Source: Tulasnella sp. 424
Lineage: Eukaryota; Basidiomycota; Agaricomycetes; Cantharellales; Tulasnellaceae
Reading direction: 5' to 3'
Length of the DNA: 64,000 nt
Assembly: GCA_019633425.1 (NCBI GenBank)
Contig: WSUB01000008.1
Span: 310,001 to 374,000, forward strand
Position numbers and translations under genes: made by a program. Positions 10,709 through 21,272 of the stretch are shown here, in pieces. The stretch's first letter is position 1, and every line of letters starts with the position of its first letter. The notes beneath the pieces were generated by a model, which worked only from the letters and a program-made list of their open reading frames with translations, ran no database searches and had not been told where the DNA came from.

Positions 10709-13700
10709 ATGGAGGCACCTCCGCGCAAGAAGTTAAAACCTGACAACGATGATACCTCGCAGCCAGTTTCATCTGGACCCTATGGGCTATTTGCACCGTT
10801 CAGAGCATTGGGATTTATCACCAACCACGTCCCGTTCGTGATGCAAGTCCACTCGGCCAGAGGAGCTGCAATACCAACCCAAGTGAACATAGTCACCTGC
10901 GTTGGACGTTCATGGGCTATGTGGTCTGGAGATGCTATGAAATTATTATTCGTCGGTACGAACGACTGGTTGTTGCGGGTCGTTACCTGTCTAATTTTCC
11001 TGGTACCACTGAAGGAACCGACACCCAGTGTGGAATCGCCTCGTTAGCCATGATTGGTGAGGACGTATGGGCAGCTTCAGGATCGAATGTTATCAAGTAT
11101 GTTCGGGGCAAACAGGTATGTAATATATCCCTTTAGTTGCCCCTTCGTTACACCGACATGGACTTGCTTTCAAGGCGACATCGCTATCAAACCCATTCGA
11201 CTCGAGTATTTCCTCCATCCTTCCCTTCGGGTCTCTACTGCTTGCGTTGACCCTGGACGGGCGTCACCTTCTTGTCTGGAATACAGCTTCTAGCGGTAGG
11301 TGAAGAGTCAGGTTGCGTACACAACGCAGCGGACTAACCCTCCATCCTCAGAGCTCGAATCCCACATCACATTTGACAACGGCTTCACTGCGACCCAAGC
11401 TCTTCACCCAGCCACCTACATCAACAAGGTCCTGGTCGCAAGCGCGGAAGGCGGTCTTCAGCTTTGGAACATCCGCACCAAGTGAGCTTCATTCAGCTCT
11501 TCCCCATCAGAAAATATTCTCATTGTTGTGGTCATAGGAGCTGCATCTTCCGATTCGACCCTAACAAACTGCACGATTCTCCGAAAACAAACTCACCTTG
11601 CTCCATCACTGCTCTTGCCCAATCACCAGCGATTGATGTAGTCGGACTCGGATTCTCCACCGGAGACATTTCGATTTACGACGTCCGAACTGATGAGCGG
11701 CTTTTGCGAATGCACATGGAGGGAGGTGGGATAAGATCAATCAGCTTCCGAGCAGGTGAATAAATCTATTGTAACCTCCATGACAAGGCGATGGTCCGCT
11801 GATGATTCATGCTCAGATGGTCAACCCGTCCTTGCAACTGCTTCTGTGTCTGGGAACATTGCTCTATGGGACCTCAATGCTGGTGGAAGATCGCTTCATA
11901 TGGTTCACGGAGCGCACGACGGCGCAGTCACCTCCATTCAGTGGGTGCCGGGGCAAGCGCTGCTCATTAGCTCTGGAGAAGATAACAGCTTGAAGGTAAG
12001 GTTGAGACAGAGCAGCCTAATTATTCACGCTGACTCTCTGATTTATCTTCTTTAGCAATGGCTATTCGACTCTCCTACTGGTCCGCCCCGTCTGCTCAAA
12101 TCACGCTCAGGGCACCACGGTCCCCCTCACCTCATCCGCTATTACGGCGAAGACGGCAAAACCATCCTCACTGCCTCTCGCGACCGTTCTCTTCGCGCCA
12201 CCTCCGTCGTTCGAGACACTCGCAGCCACGAGCTCTCTCAAGGCTCCTTGTCTAAACGGGCAACATCTCTCAACATGCCAGTGTCGACCTTGAAATTCCC
12301 TCCAATTACATCTATAAGCTATTCGAAAACTCGGTCGAAGGACTGGGAAGATGTCGTGACGACGCACCAAAACGAGGCCACCGCTAGAACGTGGCACGTT
12401 CAGAACAAACGGTGCGGGAGGTGGCTGTTCAAGTTACCCGAGACGATTGGCGATCGAAGAGTCGATCCTGGTGTAGCAAAGGTAATGTGCACAGTGCGAA
12501 CCACTTCCTTCTCACACGTCTCATGGTTGATCGCGGTGGTAGGCATCTGCAGTTTCGGCGTGCGGAAACTTTGGCATTGTGGGTTCCTCGACCGGCACCG
12601 TGCAGATGTGGAACATGGAGTCTGGCCTTCCAAGAAAACTTTTCAAATTACCCGACCCACCGGATGAAGTAACAGCATCGAAGTCCAAGTCGACTACACG
12701 CTCCGTGACCGGCATTGCAACCGATGCGCTCAACCGTGTGGTTATTGTCAGCACGCTAGATGGGACTGTGAACGTAAATTCAATTCCAATCCGGTTTCTG
12801 AATTCCGGAATCTGATTGGCACCGCCAGTTCTTTGATTTCCACACGACAGAGTTGCAAGCCATCATGGTTCTTCCTTCTTCCGTAGTTTCCATCGTTCTG
12901 CAAAAAGAGAGTGGACTGTTAGCGGTGACATGCGACGACCTCATCGTACGGCTGGTGGACGTGGAAACGCAACGGGTCGTAAGGGAAATGACAGGATTCA
13001 GAGGACGAATCCTCGACCTCGTGAGCTGACAGCCTTCTTTTGGCGTATCATACCCCCGACGCTGATGCTTTCAAAAGACTTTCTCTCCAGACTCTCGCTG
13101 GCTCATTACGACGTCTCTGGATTCGATCATTCGAACCTTCGATATCCCAACAGGGAGACTCATCGACGGCTTCAAAACACCCAGCGTCGCAACGAGTGTC
13201 TCCTTCTCGCCAACCGGTGACTTCCTCGCTACGGCACATGTGGATAGCGTCGGCGTATTTCTGTGGGCGAACAGGGCTCAGTACGCTGAGGTATCACTCA
13301 AATCCATTCGAGAGGATGATGTTCTTGAGGTCGGCATGCCGTCCGTGCAAGGGCTAGCAGAGGATGAAAGTGAGTTGCTTGGGCACCTGCGTCGATCTCA
13401 TTGGGCTCGTGCTCACGCGACTTCCTCAAGGTGTCGAAGCAATAACGGCTTTGACGGCCAGCGATCCTCAGGACGTATACGCCACACCTGCGCAGCTTGA
13501 CAGCGAGCTCATGACATTGACGTTCTTACCGCGGTCCAAATGGCAAACGCTGCTTAATATCGAAGTCATTCAGGTAGGGCAGCTATCTTTATATTCTTGG
13601 GGCTGACTGACGGAAATCCCTCCAGCAACGAAATAAGCCAAAAGAGCCTCCAAAGCCTCTGGAACAAGCGCCCTTCTTCCTCCCTACTCTCCCGGGCGTT

Positions 13701-14210
13701 GAACACCGTTTCGACCTTTCCAAGCCCACGAAAGAAGGAGACGCGGAGGAAAGTGCTCAGTCAGCCAGGGGTTTGGTGTCCGTCCAGAGTGAATTCGTGC
13801 GGAAGCTCTATGAGGAGAACGTTGATGGAGATTGTAAGGAAGTCCTCTGAAATGGCGAGCCCATGCTGACTTGAGTTCTCTTGTCCGTAGATGAAGCATT
13901 TTTCTCGTATCTCAAAGTATTGTCTCCTGCTGCACTCGACGTCGAGATTCGGAGCCTGAGTGGCATTCAGGAGCTTCTCATGTTCATGGGCGCTTTGACG
14001 CGACGATTGCAGAGTCATCGGGATTTCGAAGCCGTGCAGACTCTTATCAAAGTCTTTTTCCGGATTCACGGAGAGATGGTTGTCGCCAACGACGAGCTCC
14101 AAGAACCGCTAGAGGCGCTCTTAGAGGTTCAGCGCAAGGAGAGTTCACGCTTGTTGGATCTCGTGTCTGCCTCATTGGGCACATTAGCGTTTGTACGAGA
14201 TGCCGTTTAG
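10709..14210 (+). CDS. UTP21: UTP21 (WDR36-like) U3 snoRNP / SSU processome WD40 protein
   Basis: UTP-B subunit of the small-subunit processome, acting in the nucleolus on 18S pre-rRNA. The ATG at 10709 gives MEAPPRKKLKPDND. The family signature GLFAPFRALGFITNHVPFVM follows near 10780-10842. WD40 repeats are spread over at least ten exons, for example QALHPATYINKVLVASAEGG, CSITALAQSPAIDVVGLGFS, ISIYDVRTDE and VLATASVSGNIALWDLNAGG. The C-terminal Utp21 domain (about 13890-14210) includes YLKVLSPAALDVEIRSL and ELLMFMGALTRRLQSHRDFE. The stop is at 14208-14210. Individual exon borders were only partly checked. Confidence 0.93.
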
Positions 14211-14410
14211 TATGTAGTGAAAAGATTCCCAAATTTGGTCTACGCCTGAGACATTTCGCGTGGAAGGCCGGCTAAAGGAAAAGCGCTTCGTGGTTATCAT
14301 CCCCGCATGGGTCGTGTGACGTCACGCTCCGAGAGTGACCGCATGCAACGAGAATCCATGAACCCTTCAACCTCCTTTACTAGCAGCATCTTTCGTGCCC
14401 CCAACCACCC

Positions 14411-16477
14411 ATGGCCACCGAGAACGCCCCAACCAACCTCTCAGAGCTGACCAGTTTGTTAGAAGACGCCACAAAGGTCAAAGTTGCTGGTAAGCGTGGT
14501 CGCGCCGAGTTTGTAGAGTGCCCCTAACCGACTGGTCACCGAATAGGTCTCGACGGTGAGATAGGTCTCTTCGCCTGTAAAGTTAAACGACTGAATACAG
14601 ACCCCTCCACCAGTTGATGGCGTTTTCCGGGGAAAATACATGGTGAGCTTCCAACTTTCATGGGTCGGGCTCTTCTCAATTTCTTTACCGCTTTAGTCCA
14701 AGGACAAGTTCCTCAGCGCAGTTAAAGGTGGCGGCTTTGGGTTTTGCTCCGTAATTTTTGGATGGGACATCCACGACACGGTCTATCCGAAGGAACTGCT
14801 CATCTCAAATCGCGGAAATGGTTACCACGATATTCTTGCCCTGATCGACCTGTCCACTTACCGAAGAATCCCATGGGAGAACGACGTGCCCTTTTTCTTG
14901 GTCACCTTCTTGGACCCCGATACTAAGGAGCCGCTCTTTGCATGCCCTCGAGGGACTTTGAAAAAGGCAGTCGGCAAGTTGGCTGAGCGTGGTTGGGAAG
15001 CCATGGCTGGAGTGGAGTATGAGTACTTCCAGTTTAAAGGTACGTTTTGACTTGATCTGAATGCATCCCTTACTCACTCTACTCGCTTACATAGAAACAG
15101 CCCACTCCGCAGCAGAGAAAAAGTTTACCGGGCTGAACGCACTGACCCCTGGAAGTACGTGGAATCCGACTGCAGCTCAGTTTACCGAGCTGATAGGCGT
15201 GATGTAGTGCACGGATACTCCCTTTTGCGAACAACTTTGAATAAGGACTATTTCACTGACCTCTTCGATGAATGCTTGAAGTTCGGTATCCAGATTGAGG
15301 GACATCGTACGTGATGGTTGCACTGGACAGAGGGACGCTCAAACTCATCGCATTATCAAGACACCGAAACAGGTCCCGGTGTATATGAAACGGCGTTGGC
15401 TTACACCTCCGCCTTGCGGATGGCGGATAACGCCAGCCTGTTTAAATTGGCCGCGAAGAGCATTGGGATGAATTATGGAAGTACGTTCCTTGACTGTATG
15501 CCCAACATGCGATTTTAGACTTAACATCACCTCGCAGTCATTCCTTCGTTCATGGCCAAGCCTTACGCCAATGTAGGTCTCATATCGTTGGGCAAGCACA
15601 AACAGGCCCTTATGCTGCACATTTCAGCTCCCTGGTACCAGTGGCCACATTCACGTCAGCTTGAGGAACAAGGAAGGGAAGAATATCTTCGGCCTGAGTG
15701 ACGCAGAAGTCGAGGCAGGTGGGAGAAAGGATTCTCAATACGCCGAGACCAGGTTCATCAGCCAGGAGGCCGAATGGTTCCTGGCCGGATTATTGGATGG
15801 TCTTCCTGATGGTGAGCGGCCGGAAAGAACGTCAGACCGCATAGGAAGCTTCGTTAAACCGTCCCCCTCCTTCAGTGGTCCCAACCCTCGTTCCTACAAT
15901 CAACGGCTACAAACGATTAGTGGGCGGAGAGGTAAGCCATCACTCTCGCCGTACACCTCATCTCATATTCTGAGCCCTTCATACAGTCCTACTGGGCACC
16001 CAACGCAGTGACATACGGCTATGACTCACGAGCGGCGTCCATTCGCATTATATCTCCTCCTTCCGTTTCTCCTTCGGCTACACGCTTCGAAGTCCGTGTA
16101 CCCGGCGCAGATGTTCAACCCCATTTCGCTCTTTCTTCGATCTACCTGCTGGGGCTTCGAGGGATCGAGAAGAAGATGACCCTTTCAGTCCAACCTATGT
16201 CCCAAATCACTACACCAGAAGATAAGAAGGCCGTAAAGAAGCTGGCTACTAGCCTTGAAGGTGCTACGTTGCAGATGATGCGAGAGGGTAGCGTTGCACG
16301 AGAAGTTCTGGGAGATGAATTTGTCGACCATTATGGTGGCACGAGGCAACATGAAGTAGATGTATGGAACGCGGCAATAACTAACTGGGAGAGTGAGTGC
16401 TCTAACCGTTCACAATGTTGCCCTTCTCATCAAATTTTACATTTCATCTAGTTGAACGCTACCTAGAACTAATCTAG
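14411..16477 (+). CDS. Glutamine-synthetase-like protein (fluG C-terminal-domain type)
   Basis: Belongs to the type I glutamine-synthetase-like proteins of fungi (lengsin/fluG C-terminal type); a gamma-glutamyl ligation is likely but the substrate is unknown. The ATG at 14411 gives MATENAPTNLSELTSLLEDA. The N-terminal beta-grasp reads KVKVAGLDVDGVFRGKYMSK only if a 9-nt microexon (14547-14555) is included. The catalytic domain shows VEYEYFQF, GPGVYETALAY, SGHIHVSLRNKEGKNIFG, YWAPNAVTYGYDSRAASIRI and RFEVRVPGADVQPHFALS. The last exon after a short intron encodes ERYLELI and a TAG at 16475-16477. It is a stand-alone ligase-like protein, since no amidohydrolase domain precedes it as in full fluG. 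Confidence 0.86.
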
Positions 16478-16552
16478 ACAACCGAGGATATGATGCCACG
16501 TATTCTTTCAGTAATCAACCCCATGATACATGTAACTGGACCGTAAATAAGA

Positions 16553-19111
16553 TTAATTGGTAACTCCAGGGTACCTGACAGAAGCTAGCTGGACGAGAGC
16601 CATCGCATCCTCTCGGTAATTATCAACTCCAAAGGTCAAGCTTCCCAAATCCGTCTTTGGTAGGACAAGCATCGTTGCATTACCCGCTCCCGTCGGAAGA
16701 TATCGAGGCCATTGTGGTAGACCTCGAGGGTTTGGCCCGTTATTGGGGTCAAGGGTGTTGACGAAATTCTGTCATTTTTATCAGCTCAGGAAGAAGGCGG
16801 ACAGCATGCGAGACTTCAACTTACGATCAGATAGTCTTGCATCGGGCCAGCGGAATATATGGCCAACAGGTCAAGAGCATGGAACTATGGAAGGCGCAGT
16901 GAAGTCAGTGCTGACCAAGTGCCCCCATCCAATCATGGAAGCTCTACATACGGAACCAAGGAATGGGAATACCCCGCTGCCTTGTTTGTTTACTTGCGTC
17001 GAGCGAGGCGCATCAGATCATGTCGCCACATATATCCAGTCGCCTTGGACACTCACGATAGGACCAAGCGTTTTGTCGACCTGATAAGTTACTCAGCATG
17101 AAGCGACGCGGGGCTTGGAAAATCAGGTCTCCCTGCAAGCTGGCTATGCGTTTGAACTAATCTCACGATGCGATCAGCTACTGTAAACTCGGAAAGGCTG
17201 GTTTTCGAGACTACTTGCCTGCGGTGTGAGGGCATTCAAAATACCAGTTTCGTACGGGGACCCTTGAACAATGTCTGAAGGGTAGAGTTTGAGAAGGTCG
17301 TCCATCTCAGAATCGGACAACGGAAGCGCGAATGTGATCTGAATCCAGTCCTTGAACTGTTGGGTCGTTGTGACGTTCGTCATCCCAAAGGAGAACAGCT
17401 GTTACAAAAAAGGGAGTCAGAGAGGTGAATCGGGAGTGGAGCTCGCAGTTGGGAAATATATACTTACGGTTCCTTCGTCAAGCATATTCCCTACAGGTGC
17501 AGATAATGCTTCAGCAACATGTGTTTACCCCTTCTTGTTCTTTGAAAATCAAGGTGCTTACCACTGATGAACGGGATGTTCACCACATTACCCTTTAGAA
17601 CCGATTGCAGAGGAGTCTCTTTAAAGAATACACCGTCGACTTTGGGGAGGAAAGGCTGAGCAAGTAGCGCACAATATGAAACAGTCAGCATGAAGGGGTT
17701 ATATCGCAGAGGGATTGGCACTCACCACCAGCACAGAAGTCCAATCGAAAAGCCCTGGCGTAGTTGCAATTGCCTTCTTCAAGTCCGCCAATGATACCCC
17801 GCGAAGACATTCCAGAGTGTCACTTGCTCCCGAACATGACGCCTGATTTACAACGTCATCGTAAGCCTTTTGGGCCTTTGCATCGTCTATGTAACTGATT
17901 GGGATGGGTCCTCCTGATTCCTGAGGTCGTAAAGTGAATATCAGTTGCCATATGATGTGAAATAGAGACGTGGTGGCGCACCATGAAAGCAGCGCGATAA
18001 AGGCCTTCTGAGGTCTCTCCATCGTATATCATTTGAAGGGCAATGCTTATGGCTCCTGCCGATTGGCCCCACCTTGAATGGCTTGAGAACATGATCACGC
18101 CCCGAAACGAGAGATGTCACTCACAAAGTAACCTTGCTAGGGTCCCCTCCGAAAGCGGATACGTATTTTTGAACCCATTTAAGGGCCAATCGTTCTATAA
18201 ATCAGAGTCCATGTCAGATACTTCGAAGTTGCCTGACAACAGCCAACGCCTTACGATCCAGTAAACCAAGGTTGCCAATACCAGCGGCTTTGGCCTCCTT
18301 CCCAACGGGGAAGCCCAACATGTTAACACGATAGTTGATACTGATCCAAATGACGGGGGTGCCTAGCTTTATCGAACGGGAGACAATGAGGGTTCCGTCA
18401 TAAATGGCCGATTCGCCAAGCTGGAAGCCCCCTGGAGATAAGATGACGTCAGACTGAAAGGAATCTGGGTTTAAGACACGAGAGCCTGACCTCCTGGAAC
18501 AAACTGATGGGGCCCAAGACAACTGTCAGCGGGTGAGAGAGCTGTAGGCTCAGCAGCGGGCACGTACCACGACGACAGGCAACTTAGTAGAGTTGCTAAC
18601 CCCCGTTGGGGCTATCACGTTTAATGTAAGGCCTGAGTGCAGAATGTCATTACATCTTCTCGCCAGCTCAACCTGATAAGTCTTACAGTCTTCACTATCC
18701 GCCCCGACGACGCTGAATACTTGCTCGAGGATGGCGTTTGCAGCAGCGGAAATGAAGGAGCTCCCTGGTATGGTTATCGGGGAATTCTGTGGGCATGACA
18801 GACCGAACTGGTGAGAGTCGTAGTTCCCCGTGTATGCGGGAAGTGCCTCAGGTTGTCTGAATCGCCTATCCCCGACGCTGGATGGGCACCACAAAGATCA
18901 GCGGCTCCGACAGCGTAGTAGCAGCTTAAGAAAGAGCTCACGGTGGTAATGCAAATGGAATTGCAAGAAAGCGGTTAACCACTCCGTCTGTCGCCCCGAC
19001 GAACTGGCCTTGGTCAAGCTGGATTGTCCGATCCACCCATCGCCTCGCGGGAGCGGCAAGAGCGGGCACGACGAGCGAAGTGAACAAGATAGATACGACG
19101 CTGAGCTTCAT
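16553..19111 (-). CDS. Secreted type-B carboxylesterase/lipase
   Basis: Alpha/beta-hydrolase that cleaves carboxylic esters, probably extracellular. The ATG at 19111 gives MKLSVVSILFTSLVVPALAA, a clear signal peptide. Readable family blocks include NRFLAIPFALPP, SCPQNSP, SEDCLTLNV, GTPVIWISINYRVNMLGFP and the nucleophile elbow WGQSAGAISIALQM (about 18030-18075). The C-terminal catalytic His lies in FPFLGSFHALDLLAIY, formed by an intron junction near 16895. The last exons give DYLINFVNTLDPNNGP and FGVDNYREDAMALV, with a TAA at 16553-16555. More than ten introns are inferred. The elbow is GQSAG instead of the more usual GESAG. Substrate is unknown. Confidence 0.9.
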
Positions 19112-20262
19112 TGTAGATTCGAGACGTTGGGATTGATCTAAGAATGGGGACTGGGGCAGCTTTGGACAGGCCGCTGCTGTAGGACCATCGTGCTGCGCTG
19201 GATTCTGAAATACTTTGCATCCGGCTATTTACGTTTTCACATGAGATTGAGGGCGGTGGGCTTCGATGTCCTTAGGTGTTTCAGAGAATCCCAGGAGAGA
19301 TGGTTCTGGGCGTTGGACCGCCATGGGCAGCTTGCAGTTGCGGAAAGGGAAAGAGGACGAACGTCAACCTACCACCGAAGATGATACGGATCATATTGAC
19401 GCCTCAAAAAAGGCAGCCAAGGTTAAGAAGTAAGCAGTCCGCCCGACCTTTCTCTCGGTCTCGCACGATGGGATGGAGCCTATGCCTGCATGGCCAGTAT
19501 ACCAAGCTTTTGCCCAGCCATTTCCATCCAATAATCATACACCTTCGGGTACAGAACCGGTATGAATCAGGTTTTAGGCTTCAATGCATCTTCAAACTTG
19601 TAAAGGTGGTGGGATACGAGGACAGCTCGCTCCCAGCGTCTCTGGACTGATTTCGGAAGCTGAGAAGATTGGCCATCCTGTTCTGCAAGCATACCCACGC
19701 CCCTGTCGGCATCTCAGTGTGCTCGGTATGTGTTTGCTTCTCCCGACGGTCCGCCAGATGGCCCTTCGGAGAACAGGTGACTTGTTGAATTCAAGAAGTT
19801 TGGCTGAGTCCACGGTGGCAAACTTCGAGAGAAGGTTTGGAAGACAAGTAATAATGGCAAGGAAGGCTTGGCCATTTGATGGCACCGGTAATCCCAATAG
19901 CCACATCTCCCGGAGTCTTAACCGTATCATCCCCTATTGAAGATTTCAACAACATGATTCACCGAGTGTCGAGGGCTCACATGGCGTTCGAGGATTGCAG
20001 GTCGGATTGTTGGTTATTGTTGGATGCAGCACGCAAGTACACAAAATCAGCACTTGCTCCACACAGGCTGTTTATAGGCTGAGCTTGACCTCCTCAGTGA
20101 GGAAGAGAAAGAAGGGGATAGTGGGCTGGCATTGATGGATTCCAAGCTGGTTGTGAAAGATCGCCGTCGGCTGACTAAAAAGGGTAGTATTGCCCCACGG
20201 TTCGACCCGATGAGCACTACGTCATCTTGGTTCAAATCCTCCTCTTTGCTCTTCAACTCAAG
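19112..20262 (+). other. Unresolved region, possible uncharacterised plus-strand gene
   Basis: About 1.15 kb lies between the esterase start and the FUN14 gene. Several coding-like plus-strand pieces are seen. One opens at the ATG at 19323 (MGSLQLRKGKEDERQPTTED). Others carry LISEAEKIGHPVLQAYPRP (about 19640-19700), SPIEDFNNMIHRVSRAHMAF (about 19931-19990) and LDLLSEEEKEGDSGLALMD (about 20083-20140), the last continuing through KGSIAPRFDPM. Splice phases between these pieces could not be made consistent throughout and no family was recognised. The fragment near 20260 would overlap the FUN14 start. It may be a rapidly evolving gene, a degraded one, or chance ORFs. It also holds the esterase promoter. 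Confidence 0.3.
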
Positions 20263-21120
20263 ATGCAAACTTACCTCCGCGCCCATGTAAACGCGGGGCT
20301 ACGACCTCAACGATATGCCAATATTTACCAACAGCCATTTCAACTCCGATTCGCCACGCGCAAACCGGCAGGTTTTACGCGACAGGTGCATGCCGCCAGA
20401 CCGCAAACCCGGGCATCAGCAGAGCCCGCCGCCCTAGCCAGAGCTCAGACTCGCCATACATTCTCTGGAAGAGGTCTACTTGGAGTCGGAGCCGGTACTA
20501 TTGCAGCCGTTGGACTCCATTTGACATTACAACCGAAAGTTTATTGCGAACGTAAGTTGGGAGTCGATATTTACGTCCACGGGTTTAGAACCATTCGACT
20601 CAAAGTATCCCTCCTTTCATAGCTACCACCAAACCTACAACAGAAATGCCCCCAGAGCCAGCGAAGGAGATTCCGATTACAAACGAAGCCCCACCTCCAC
20701 CTCCGGGATCCTCAGTCAACGTGTATGAACTGTCGTTCGGGACAGTCTGCGGCCTCTGCGCTGGAGTGTTCGTTAAAAAGGGGGCTAAGGCAGTAGCATT
20801 CTTCCTTGGCGGCATTTTTGTCCTACTTCAGGTTTGTTTTCAGGGCTTTGCCGAAGGCGGAAGGGATTCTGGGACTGATAACGCGTTGTGAATTACTCCC
20901 GCAGTATCTTTCATCCGTCAAGGTCGTCACCATTAACTGGGGCCTCCTCAGCTCTCATTTTGAGAAGCGATTCTACGAGAAACCCACCAGTCCGGGAGGA
21001 AAGGCAAAGCCACCGACCGTTACCAAGGTCTTCAACTGGCTCGTCAACTTCCTTATGGCTGACTTCCAACCTCGCGCGACGTTTTTGGCTGGATTTTTGC
21101 TCGGCATCAGAGTCGGTTAA
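20263..21120 (+). CDS. FUN14-domain protein, predicted mitochondrial outer membrane
   Basis: Homologue of FUNDC1-type membrane proteins, which in animals act in mitophagy and ER-mitochondria contacts; the role in fungi is largely unknown. The ATG at 20263 gives MQTYLRAHVNAGLRPQRYAN, an Arg-rich, acid-poor mitochondrial-targeting-like N-terminus, followed by a hydrophobic segment (GLLGVGAGTIAAVGLHLTL). After an intron at about 20552-20621, the FUN14 domain reads LSFGTVCGLCAGVFVKKGAK and AVAFFLGGIFVLLQ, then after another intron VVTINWGLL and ATFLAGFLLGIRVG at the C-terminus. VYELSFG just before the domain resembles a YxxL LC3-interacting motif, but this is inference only. The stop is at 21118-21120. 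Confidence 0.88.
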
Positions 21121-21272
21121 AGGGTTTAACACACGCTAGGGAGCGCCCAACGAATTTATACTAGCTATATTCAATGCTCAATAAGTATCCATTTCCAACT
21201 AAATTTGTAGAATTGGGTAAAGCGGTCGCTTCATCATAATCAGGCCTCTCAATAGCTGAGTATATCTCAGCA

